Shown: positions 23,727-36,800 of the stretch, one piece after another
Position numbering within the stretch: the first letter of the stretch is position 1
How the letters are laid out: every line of letters starts with the position of its first letter
Assembly (NCBI GenBank): GCA_964023205.1
Contig: OZ026844.1
Coordinates: 36,255,326 to 36,319,325 of the forward strand
Source: Lutraria lutraria
Taxonomy: Eukaryota > Mollusca > Bivalvia > Venerida > Mactridae
DNA length: 64,000 bases
Reading direction: 5' to 3'
Translations under genes and position numbers: made by a program
Notes under the pieces: generated by a model
What the model saw: only the letters and a program-made list of their open reading frames with translations
What the model was told of the DNA's origin: nothing
Database searches by the model: none

Positions 23727-23830
23727 AGCCCGATTATCTCTGTTGGAGAGCATCTGACTTGCAAGTAGGAGCTAGGTCTTGGGTTTGAACTCCACATTGG
23801 GTACATCGTGTTCCTCCTGTTACATATGGT
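23727..23830 (+). repeat. tRNA-headed SINE, GGTAGAGCA family
   Basis: CGATTATCTCTGTTGGAGAGCA, GACTTGCAAGTAGG, GGTCTTGGGTTTGAACTCC and the GTTCCTCCTGTTAC body. A second, shorter copy follows at 24088-24165. Confidence 0.6.
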
Positions 23831-24087
23831 GCCACAAGTGTCAGACTAGCCTTGGAATCCTAGTGCTAATTAAGGTACATGTGGGAAAGTCTGTGCTACT
23901 CTAAAGTAGTAATTAAAGATCAAGCCTGCATGGAAGTGTCACAATAAATTACTATGCATAGAAAAGGAGTATAACAGTGTGGTATAAAACCTCCTGCTCA
24001 TGTTCTACCAACTGAGCAAAGCCAATTTATTTGTATAAACTATAGTATAATGTATTTAGTATTTGTATAATAAATTGGCTGTGACAT

Positions 24088-24165
24088 TATTCAGCTGGAT
24101 AAACTCAGTTTGTATAGAGTGTATATTAGGCAGAAGGTTGTGGGTTTGAGTCCAGGTCCCGAGGT
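24088..24165 (+). repeat. tRNA-headed SINE fragment
   Basis: AGCTGGATAAACTCAG and GGTTGTGGGTTTGAGTCC correspond to the head of the same family as 23727-23830. The body is missing. Confidence 0.5.
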
Positions 24166-24822
24166 TATAAAACTAGTGTTTGGTCTCCAAGCTCAAATCT
24201 CAATTCCAGGCTTTTTTTTTTTTGCTTAAATGATTCATATTAAGTTATTAACCTTTGATTAATAGTATATTAATGTATGTTGTATATTTAAATACAGCCA
24301 TTTTAAGCTTAAAAGGCTTATTGCAGGGTTACACGGCAGTTGAAAAAGATCCCCTGAAATTCCCCTTTTTCCTCAAAATGACGCAAAATTCCCCTACCTG
24401 AGGGCCCCGGGCCCCTTCCCCTAAAGTGCAGCTAGGGCCCTGATGCATCACTAATATCATTATTGTCTGATCATAATTAACTTTAAACATTACAATATAA
24501 AATATGAGATTTTAGCTTGGAAGCCGGTTTCAAGTTTTATAACCTCGGGGGCCAGGTACATTTTCTTGCTTCGGTATACATAGCTTCATCGTAGTTTATA
24601 GGACAGTAGCAATATATCATTAAATATTAAAATAATTTAGAATGAAAAAGAGTGTGCAGCATTTTTTCTCCTGTGGGTCTGAGAGTCTTCCATCACTGGT
24701 ATATGGCTTAGACTGGGCAATAGGGAGAGTATACACATGAGTGCAAATCATTTCGCTGCTAAAGTTTCTAAAAAACCTTCGATCCAGCAAGACATACGTT
24801 AATTGTGTTTTGTACATTTTAG

Positions 24823-24894
24823 ATTTCAAAACCATGGAATCCAAAGTAACAGTTATAATTGTATGTTGTCTATGCATACAGATTGTTTATGCTG
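24823..24894 (+). CDS. Nrg: Neuroglian A first coding exon: signal peptide
   Basis: After an acceptor at 24821-24822 comes ATTTCAAAACC and ATG 24834. The 20 residues MESKVTVIIVCCLCIQIVYA are a classical signal peptide: a charged start, a hydrophobic core and a small residue at the end. An in-frame ATG 31 codons upstream (24741) is rejected because it would lie across the acceptor and bury the signal peptide. Copy B has the same leader structure, with the exon beginning ATTTCAAAAATG. Confidence 0.85.
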
Positions 24895-27800
24895 GTGAGT
24901 TCATTTTTCATTTACTTGAGTTATTGGTTGAATGCATGTGTAAATTTGTAGGCTGTGATAAATATGGAACTACATGTCAACAGTCTGGCCATCCTTTAAA
25001 ATATTTTGTTAGCAGTAACGCTACCTACTCACCAAAATGGCTTCTACCCAACTTTTTTTGTCTCTGGAGTAGAATTTGTTTCAATAAAACCAGCTTATTC
25101 TAGCAGGTATTTCGTGTTCAGCATAAAAAATAAATGTTGATTTTTTTTTTATTTCCTACCTACAACTGCCCACCTACCCAGTGAAAATTATCTGGGTAGG
25201 GTTACTGCAAACAAACATTTTTGTAAGCATGGCTTCATCATAAATCTTGAACATTTGAATCAGCAATAAAACCATGATTAAACTTATGGGATGGGTCAAC
25301 ATACCATGATTTTTGTGAATCATGTATTAACTTACTTATAAAGAAGGAGGGAACCAGGTCAAGGGATTCAACATACAGTATAACCCCGTAGAACGACACC
25401 TCCATGGAGCGGTAAGTGGCAGTCCAGATTGTTTCCCGTTTGTATGATTTTACCTCTGAGAAGCGACAGGTGTGTTTTTACAACGACATATTCACACATG
25501 TTTAAATAATTTCATACGATGTTGTTTTCTATTGTTCACACCTTTAGGGGATTATAATAATTATAATATTATCGGTAACTATAGCCAGGGTGCAAGTAAA
25601 TTAGTGACTGTCTATGGATCAGTTTGACAATTTGAGACAATAACACCATATAAGGTTGAGAGTTGATTTGATAGACTAGTGAATTGTATGTATTTTTGTA
25701 TCTAATCAACAGTCTTAATTAATTAATCGCCACGTTTATATAGCAAAACGGTTACGAGTAGACTTAATCACAAAACGGCAGAAATTTAAGAAAAACTTGA
25801 TAATGTACAGTCTATGAAGACAGTCTAAAACTACCGAACCTCTGCAGAGCGGCAGTTATTTCTGTCTCCGCCGGATATCGCTCTACGGAGGTTATACTGT
25901 ACATTCATAATACATGAAATAATTATTGAATACTAAGATAATTACCAATTAAATGTTTTTAGGCTTAGTTGTTAAAATACTTAATAATACAAATGTTATT
26001 TTTGATTGTTGTTTATAAAGCTAAGTTTTACTTGCAAATATATTCATAATCTCATTAATTGGACTATATGTATAATATATAATAAGCATTTTGTGGTGTA
26101 TTCAAATCAATATAGTTGAATTTTTCATTAATTGTGCATATATTACCAACAATTTTTTAAATGGATGTATTTTACTTTTATTGATAATAAATAAAATATA
26201 ATTGCAGCAGAGTTGAAATGGGTCTGTTTCATTCTATACATGTCATGGTACCACGCACATTCACTTTAAAGTTGTCACAGATTTAAGTAAATTTTGTTCA
26301 TTTTTTTTCTTTCAGTAAACCGGCCTCCACACATTTATATGCAACCTACTATCAGGGACATTTATTATAAGCCTGGAGAATCTGTAGAGATACCATGTAT
26401 AGCTAGTGGCATTCCTAGACCTCAGTAAGTTTGAATCTCATATCCTAGCTGTCAACATTTTTCTATGAAAACAATTTCATAATTCCTATTTTTCAGAATC
26501 AATTTGTTACAATTTAAGTCAGCAATTTACATTGATGTGTTAAAAATGATTGCAAAAGCACTTCTTAATATTTTGCTAAGTTTTAAAAGTAAGGATTTGA
26601 TTTTAGAAATATCAGCAATTATTTCAAAATTTTGCTTTCTTATCTCAGGTATGAATGGAAACGAAATGGGGAGAAATACAATCCTAGTGGTCAAGATGAT
26701 CGTGTTGTCCAGTTACCTAATCAAGGTACCATAGTATTTAACCGTCCAGAACCTAAAGATGAAGGTATCTTTCAATGTTATGCTAGTAATGGTTATGGAG
26801 TTTCAGCCGCTGTGAAAGTAAATTTGCGAGAAGCCAAACTAAAGAAATTTGCTTATGAACCTCGAGAAGTAAGTATTTCTGATTTACTTCCCTTTGATTG
26901 TTTTGTGCATTACTTGTTATTTTAGTGTCTGTTCTTTATTAGGATGTGTCTACTGTACAAACATATATAATTTATTAATAAAACACAACAGTTACTACGG
27001 TCTTTTAAATTTTGAGGCATCATAAATTGGAGCTGTACTGCTAGAATTTGACCTGTACGTCTAGAAGTAAATTGTTCATGTACATGCATACTTTTAATGT
27101 CACATTCGTGAAACTTTGCATAGTATTTAATATGAAAACATGAAAAAAAAACTTAAAATTGTCAGAATTTATGTGAACATTTTACTATTACTATCAGACC
27201 CATACAGCTCAAGCGGGAATGGATTTAACCCTGCCATGTACCCCACCCCAGAGTTATCCTCCAGCTGATGTGTACTGGGTTATAAAAGATTTTGGTGGAA
27301 GCTGGCGGGCTATAAACTTTGATAAAAGAATCAGTATGGATTTAGAAGGTAATTATAAATATTTTGCATTAATTTTTGTTGGCTTTGAATAAACATATCC
27401 TTCCCTTATTCTACTTCAGAATGTAGCTTCTTGAATTATCTATTAATCCTTCAAATTATATCCAACCTGTCTGAAAGTCAATCTGACAATTCGAGGGTTC
27501 AACGCAACAGTGTCGTAACTCATATGGAAATAAAAGCAAGTTACGACAGTGTTGCGCTGAGCCCACGAATTATGCAACAGACTGAACAAACATCTGTAAA
27601 TCATAGCTCCTTCAGCAATGTTTGTAAGGAAATAATACGGTATTGGAATTTTGTACTCCAGTGATTATTTCATTTTATATTGTATTTTAGGCCGATTGAG
27701 GTTTACAAATGTGAGAAAAGATGATGAACAAGATGGGAAAGCATACACATGTATGGCCATCAATTATTTTATGAGGGACAATGCTATTGGTCCAGAGCAT

Positions 27801-30800
27801 GTTGTAGAGGTTTATGGAAGTGAGTATTTGATCTGAAATTGAACTGCTGAACTGCCATCATTTTCTTTCTTTTTCAAAATGTTTATTACAAAACATGATT
27901 TAATGTACAGTAAAACCTCTCCAGAGCAGCTCTCTCTTGAGCAACAACCTCCATTCAACTACAGCATAATTTTTTCCTACTTCACGATTAGACTATTAAT
28001 TTAACCTCTTTAGAGCAACAACTTCTCAACAACAACATGATTTTGCTACTCCCAAAGTGTGTTGCTTTGTAGAGGTTGCACTGTGTTATGTCGGTGAAAC
28101 CATTCTGACATTTTTAATTTGAAATTCTTACTAATATACAAGTATCTTGTTAATAATAGAATGTATTTTACAGACACAGAACAGAAACGACCAGCTCACC
28201 AGTTATGGACATCACCCAGTGATCAGTTCTTTGTTAAAGGCGGTTTGCTTAGACTGAAGTGCATCTTTGCTGGAAAGTAAGTGTTTATCTTTATACAGAA
28301 AGATGTTTTATTATAGTCAGTTTTCTGCTTATTGCTATTAATATGTTTTTTATCAAAATTTTATCTGATGGTTGACTTGCATCCTTTGTATTTTGACTTC
28401 AAGCTAGGAACCAGAGTGTATCCTTCTTAAAAGATGTCTTTTCTTAGTGATTTGATTCTTTGATTTTTAGTCCAACACCTGATGTATACTGGGAGAAACT
28501 TGGTGAAGCATTTCCTGATAGAGCAAGCTTCAAAAGCTTTGGGCAAGAACTGGAGATTAAAGATATAAAAATGTCAGATGCTGGACAATATCAATGTATG
28601 GGTTTGAATACAGAGTCCTCACAGAGAGCTACCAAGGCTTTTGATGTCAGAATCGAATGTAAGGACTTTTTTATACAGCAAATCTATGTTTTCAGTTCTA
28701 GATATCAAATTGGATTGTTTTGTAACCTATTTTGGGCACAATGGCCTGAGGTTATGAATGAGATTTTTATAATGAGTGCAGAGACTTTTGCTTATGATAA
28801 AAACAGCTGATTGGTACTGAGTTGAGTATGACAAGACTGGTATTCTTTCTAAGTTTACATTGTTCAGTCTGTTTTCTTAACTCTATCATACATCAGAATA
28901 TTCACATCAAGTTATTCTTGAATCAATGCCCCATCCTTAATGAATACCCCAAACCCTTTTTGTGAAAGAAAAACAAATACATAAATCATAGAAATAATTA
29001 TCATAACAATGACTTTATTTCAAGAGGCTCATGTTTGGGTAAAAAACAATCTTTCATGTAGGCCTCAAATCATGACTCATCAAAAATACATTCTTGATTC
29101 CTCTCATTTTATTTAATTCATTTGAAAATCATTGAAACTATATAGCATGTTGAGAAAAAATCTTAAAAGAGTACCATATTGGGCTTTATAATAGAATGTT
29201 TTTGTAATATATAAAGATAACTTTAAAGATGAATCGGTAGGACTGGGTTCTTAAAGAGTGTTTTTTTCTTTAATTATTTTCAGCTGCTCCCTACTGGGTG
29301 GATGAACCAGAGAGTGTGGAAGCCAGTATTAATGAAAAAGCGACATTTATTTGTCGAGCATTTGCGGACCCTGAGCCTGAGTATTCCTGGTTCATTAATG
29401 GAGTTCCCCTAGAAGACCGTGAGTACTTATTTAATATTATTATACCATCGTATATCAAATATATGTGTATAACCACTTAGAAAGGAAACTAGATATAGAA
29501 CCTATTCCATGTTACTGAATTCTGTCTTATGCATAAGTGCTTATAAAGGCTTGATCATTAAGTTAGAATTTGTATGTCTACATAACATTGTATCTTATAA
29601 TATAAAATGACTTGACTCTAATTTCATGAGTTAGTTTTTGAAGTATGAGTTATTTTTTGTTAGTAACTATAATAAATATAAAATTCAGGGCCTAGCACAG
29701 ATTTGATTTTTTTTATAAACCATTGTAATACATGCAGCAAGTTGTTTCAGTTTCTTGATATTTATAAAGTTACAAACTGGAACCCAAGCTAAGATCAGGC
29801 CAACCTGTATATTTAAGAACAGATACAAAATGTCCGAAATCTATCTCAGGAAATTCATGTCTTTGTTTACAGGAGCGAATGAACCTGGAGTACGGGACCC
29901 TAGGATTTACAAAAACAACAGATTCTTCAAACCTAATGCAAACAACATAACTTTGACAGATCTAACACTAGAAGATCACATGAACATTCAGTGTAATGCT
30001 AGTAACAAACACAGCTATGTTTTTGCAGATGTTTATCTTAATGTACTTGGTAAGTTTTCAGAACTTGCTCAAACAACTTCCTAAAAGCTGCATATTTATT
30101 TCCTTCTGTTTGATTCAAAGCCCTTTAAAATGAATATCTTTTCTCCATCCACTCCCAGCTATGCATGTTCATGTTGTTTTTACAAGCTGAATATAGTACC
30201 TGTATACTTGTATACAAACAACAAACGTTTGGGAATTCTTCAAAAAACCTTTTCAACCTATGATCTGTTTTTGGCATTATTATTTAAAGTTTAAAGCCAA
30301 CATGGAAGCTATCATACATGTATTTATGAATCAAATTTTCAGCTGAGAAACCTACCATTGTAAAACCACCACCTCCAAGAAAAGTGGTCGCTGAAGGAAA
30401 ATCAGTGGAAATAGATTGTGTTGTAACAGGTAAACCAGACCCTATTGTCACATGGTACAGGGACTTTAGTCTCATCACTGGTGGACGATTCAAAATTCTG
30501 TCAAATGGGAACTTGCGAATTGAGGTAGGTGTTTTTATGATAAAAGTTTGATAAAAAAATTTCATGAACATAGATACCTTCAATGATATTGAACTACTAA
30601 TTTGATAGTTAAAACTATCCTTCATCTTAAGTCTTTTTGAAAATTATCTGAACTCTGTTAAAATGTCTTTCAGTCTTAAGTATGATAATTTAATATATTT
30701 ATATACCAATAGTAGCAGGTAATAAACAGATAAGAGGTAAACAACAGTAAAAAAACAAAATCTTTGATTTTGTCAGATATTTGACTAATGTGGCTTTAAC

Positions 30801-33800
30801 AAAATTGCTATTAATTTTATGAGAAAACAATAACCTACTGTGAGCTCATAAATGGTGTAACAATGGTCGATCAAAACGTGTGAGTGGGTTTATCTGCATT
30901 ATATTTGTTTGGACTACATCTAAATTGTTTCTATGTTTATGTAGCACAAACGTTTTTCATGGTGTGAATGTGTGACATGCTAGAAATATGTCCCAGGCTG
31001 AATAGTCTAGGTTATGAATGGGCTCCACATAATGCTTTCTGGCATCCACTTAATATATTATGTAATTTGAATATTTAACAAATACACACCCTGTATGTTT
31101 TATATAGAATGTTGTAATGGCTGATGCTGGAGATTATCGATGTCAGGCTAGCAATATCTATGCTTCAGACATCACATCACCGGTCTGTCAGATGCAGATT
31201 AGACGTAAGTTCTTTTGTTCCATGGAAGGAAATATGTTACATTTATTAATTTATCTCTTGTTTAAAGGCCCATTTGACAGCTATTGTCATTTCAGAGCTA
31301 CCCCAGTGTGTGCCGGAAAATTTGAATGGTAAAGCAGAGAATTGAACCCATAACCTTTTGTATAATAGTCTTGTGTGATATCACTGATCATCCATGGAGA
31401 TACGTTACTATCTCTTTAATAGTTAGCTGACATCTAACCAATGTTGACTTGGATATTTTAATAGTTTATATATTAATTGATACAAAATATAACCAAGAAA
31501 GTGATTATGCTGTGATATAATGTTGGACATTTTTTCCGTACAGGTAAGACGGTTATTGAACAACATCCAATGGATCTAGAAGTAAATGCTGGCTATGATG
31601 CCAAGTTTACTTGTTCTGGTTCCACAGATTTTGATGAAGCCAGAAACATGAGAATCTATTGGGAGAAAGATGATAAACTCATATCTACAGCTGAACAGAG
31701 AATGTCAATGAACTATCAGGATAATTCTCTCACCATATCAGGCACTATTGTACGAGATTCTGGTGTATATACCTGTGTTATCACTAATGGTTTAGATGAA
31801 GATAGATCATATGCCATCTTGACTGTGAAAGGTAAGTAACTGTCTCTTAGAAAACATTCTTATCCTAGTCTGTTTTGATTAAAGATTTTGTAATTATTTG
31901 ATCATTGGAAGAGCCACAGGTATTTGTTTAGGGTCATTATTTCTTTAATTTCTACTTTTAATCTTTTGAAAAAATAAGCTATTTGGACACATTATGCTTA
32001 CGTTCATTTTCAGTTATGGTTAATATCAAAATTCGTTGTAATTTGTAAATTTCTTAATGGGTTAATATTTAAATAGCTTTGATATTATAACTGTAATAAT
32101 TTAAAAATTATAATTTGTTTAATGATAATTTGATAACCACACGGTGAAAGCAGTGTACAACTGTACATTATCATAAGACCAGTAAGTAACTGTTGCATGC
32201 TGTTTAAAGTTTTGTGGTCAAGTTTTAGACTTAGTTATACTCAGTTTTGTCATGCAATATTCTAGTACATAGTTTAATAAATATACATATGATAAATTTA
32301 CAGATCGACCTGATCCTCCATCTGGTGTACAAGTACAACGTTGTCGCGATGCCTCCGCAGACATGAAGTGGATTAAGGGTATAGAGAACAACGCTCCTGT
32401 CCAGTACTTCATTGTACAATACAATACATCCTTTAATCCTGATCAGTGGATATTCGCTAAACAAGTTACTTATACCCAGAATACAGCTACGATTGATCTT
32501 CAACCGTGGTCCAACTACACATTCAGGGTTGTAGCAACCAATAAAATCGGTGCAAGTGCACCAAGTTTCCACACTAGTAAAGTCTGTCTAACTGACCCGG
32601 CTCAACCTCTACGAAATCCTCAAAATGTTCGTGCTGTCGGGGATACACGACAAACTTTAAAGATTGAGTGGACGGTATGTAAACTTACTGTCAGTTATAA
32701 CATCCTTAGCTTCATTTCCTGTCACTATATATTGTCTTTATAAATAATTGGGTAACACAAACATATTTGTCTATTTTTTCAAACATTTTATGGAAGCATT
32801 GCTAATTCTAATATATTGTGTTTAAATGAATGGAACTACTTTTGTAGTACATGAATCTCTACCATAAATCTCATAGTTAAAGTAATAATGATCTAAATCT
32901 CTTAATATATTAAAGGGAGATAATAGCATAGATCGGTAATTTAACTTTAATAATCTTATGTGAATTATTTGTTCAAATAGCCAATGAATCAATTGGAGCA
33001 CAATGGTCCAGGCTTCAAGTATCAGCTGACAGTTAAAGAACGTGGAAGCACAAGGTCAGACGCCTATAACATTGACAGATGGCAGAATTACACCATATCT
33101 ATACCATGTAACAAAGTCTACACACCATTCCTGGTTAAACTTCAAGCTAAGAATAGTATAGGAGATGCTAAGGAGGACGCTGAAGAGAAAACTTTATATT
33201 CCTATGAAGACAGTATGTATCATGCTTGGGCCATTCTCATAATGATTTATATTCCTCTTACCTCATGGTCTATTAGAGTGGTCCGTTTATAATGTCTGGG
33301 TATTCAACAATTTATATAAATTCATTTTAGTTCAAACGAATGATAGTAGAATAATGATTCAAATATTTGATGAAAAACGATTTATAAAATATAGGTACAT
33401 GCTTGAATTGTAGTCCAGATTTCAAAATTGTTGTGAATTTCTTGAACTGTTTATCGTTACTAATACATAAGATTAATTTAAACTTGGCATTGGTTTTTAG
33501 TTCCAAAAGTGTCACCTTCTGATGTAGTTGTGACAGACATTGGTGACACTGAGGCTAAGTTGTCATGGAAATGGGACTCATTATGGATGGAGGAAGAAGG
33601 AGAAATGCAGCAAGTTCAAGGTCGTCTGATGGGCTTTAGGGTTAGTTCATTATCTTAATTGTTTTAGTACAACTTTTTGCATATTTATACCTGTAAGAAC
33701 CATGCTAATTAAGAATATTGGGACTATTTGATTAATGTACATGTTGAATGCTTTTCACTTGTGCAGGGGACATTTTCTCATGGCCACCAAACTCTGAATG

Positions 33801-36800
33801 TTCTTATAAAGGATTACTTTAAAATGCATGCACTTTCTATTTTTTTACCTAGTTCTATAATTTTTAATGTACAGGTGAAGATATGTAACTATAGCTAGGA
33901 AATAAAAGGAACTTATATTTATAGATTCAGTTTTGGCGAGCGAATGAGAAGCTAAGCACTTTTAGGGAGATTGAGGTTGCACTCGCTAATACCATACCTG
34001 CAGAGCCTCCAGCCGCCGGTCAACTTATTACATCAGAGTATCAGCTGACCAGCTTGTCACCATATTCAGAAATTATGATTCAAGTTTGTGTACTGAACAG
34101 TTTTTATGTTGGTATGCCCAGCGAGGCCTTTTCCTTTAGAACATTTGAGGGAGGTAAGAACACTTTGAATGAAAATTTCTGAACTTTAACCTTTATATTT
34201 TCATTTAAATCAATTGATGGATATTAGTACCAAATTTTCATTAATTAATACCTCCTACGGGATCTTACAGATTTTGTTTAAATAGGTCCAAGTTCATATT
34301 TGAAGAATGTTTGGACATGTTCAATGAGGTATTCACCTCCAAACTTTGACCTTTGAGGTTTCAAATATATCATATTTTGCATTTTTATACCCCCGCAAAC
34401 GAAGTTTGAGAGGGGGTATATTGGAGCCATTCTTTTTAAGTAATAGTTATTTTACAAGGAGACATTACTTAGACAATACATAGCCTATTAGTTAAATGAT
34501 AAATTATCTTACAGTGCCTGGACCTGTACCCTTTCTACGAGCTCTGGTAAGAAGCAGTAATTCCATATACTTAGAATGGAGAGCACCATCTGATGAAGAC
34601 AGGAATGGTGTATTAACTGGCTTTGATATTGCCTATCAAACAGGTAAATAATGGATGTATATACAATATGTACATAAGTCAATACAAAACAATATGTAGA
34701 CTGTTTAATATAAGCAATGTACCACTAGCCTGAATATGCAGTTTTTATGAAGTTCACTAGCCCGATAAGAAATTTACTAGCCCGGGCTGTGGGCTAATTG
34801 ATGGGTTAAATTAAGACTGGATGGTAGAAAAAGTAGATTCAAATGATGGCGTTTTTTAAATTTCAGTGAATGGTCTAGAGCTGGGAGCTATCCATGATCG
34901 CAGGGATCAACTAAGAAATCCATACGATACAAACGCGATACTTAGTGGACTCCTCCCTGACAGGAAGTATAGAATCCATGTATATGCACGTACACAGTTT
35001 GGTCGAGGAGAAGGTGTTTTTATTGAAGCTTCAACTACCCATAAAAGAGGTAACATAATTTTATACAGATTGTTGGCATGTTAACAGTATGTGTAATACT
35101 ACAGGATCTATCTTCCTTTTTTGAGTAGTTTGTAGGTTTGGAGCAAATCTTTGGATACATGGTAACCAAGGCCTAATTTATGATAAAATTAAAAGTTTTG
35201 AAATTAGCATGTTCACTGTGGAACTTTATTGTTAATCATTTAAGACTGAACTTAACCCAGTATGTTAAAGGTTCAATTAGATTAGGTTACATTATGAGAA
35301 TCTAACGTCAGAAACGTTGGAATTTAACTGCTTCTTCAAATACTTTGATTTGCCTGTAAGTATAAGAATATACTTCGTACGTTTGTCTTTATAGTTGATT
35401 CATGTTATATATAATTTATACAGAGGTTGGAGCACCACGGTTTGCTGTTGAAGATATCACAGAAAATTCTATGAATATAACCTGGGCCCCTGATGCTAAC
35501 TTTGGTGGGACAGTTGTACATTATGTGGAATTCAGAAAAGAAGGTAAATTATTGATTTCTGTTATTTTTCATTGTATTCAGGAGACAAGATTTTTAAATT
35601 GCTCTATTCATGAAAAAAGTTTTATATTTGAATATTAACTGCTGTTGAATTTGCTAGATGTTGAATAAAAAGTCAGTACTAACATAAAATTATATGCCAA
35701 GAAATAAGAGATTTTCTTATAAGAGGTTAATTGCACTTTACATTCATGTGATTGATTTATAGGTTCAGCTGATTGGTTGAAGTCTAGTGACGAAGTATTA
35801 AAACGATACAAGAAGTTAACAGGCTTGGAGAGAGGAACTTACTATGAAGTACGAGTGGTAGCATTTGATGGTTACTACCGAGCATTTAGTGAAACTTTGG
35901 TTATAGGAACCGTAGGATTTGGTAAGTTGTCATTGTAATGTCAGTTCTAGCCTTAGGGAATTCATGAAAATAAAATTAGTGACTAAAATCATTTAAGACG
36001 GTTTTATTCAAGTTCAATATATACCATGAAAAATAAACATTTTGTTGACTTAAGGACACATTCATTTTCTTAAATTAAGTTTCGGGACAAAAACATCCAC
36101 TCTTCATCAGTGGCTTAGAAAGAATTGAGTTACTAAGCACTACAGTGGTATCACCATGACAATGTGAGCTTCATTCTTTAAAATACATATTTTATAGCTG
36201 CAGCTAAATCCATAGCTTCTAACTACGGCTGGTTTATTGGAATGTTAATTGGTGGATTAATCTGTATTGCCCTGGCAGTGATCATATACTTTATACACAG
36301 AAAAAGGAAAGGCATTGAGGAGAAACCAAAAACACAAAAAGGAAGTATGTTCACTTTTCATTCTTCTTTGATTAGAATTCAGTCTGCATAATCTTAAGAA
36401 TAGTTTGAAGAAGTTTTATATTTAAGCAGTCTGATTGGTCGATTTTGAGACTGCATGATTTTACCAATTAGATGCCACAATTTTTAGATTGGTGTCGTCT
36501 TTACCTCATTTTGTCAGGTCCCTTCTAATACTGAGCTACTTTCAACTGACCAGTCAAAGCAATGTTTATGGATTAACATTATAAAAAACGATTATTTAGA
36601 CCATGAATTAAAGTTTCTTGTACATTTGTTTAATATTACTTTATTATCATCTACAATTCGAGGGTTAAGCACAACAGTGTTGTAACTCATACTGAAATAA
36701 GAATAAGTTAGGCCTGTGTTGCGCTGAGCCCTCGAATTGAATCCTAGCAATCCACAACATGAAATATGTCAAGTATTATATAGATCCATAAAAATGTAGG

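Noticed and set aside
24741..24833. Upstream in-frame ATG for neuroglian A
   Set aside because: Would cross a likely acceptor at 24821-24822 and place the signal peptide internally; the ATG at 24834 matches the layout of copy B.
32231..32572. 113-codon minus frame opposite neuroglian A FN1
   Set aside because: Antisense shadow of a well supported exon.
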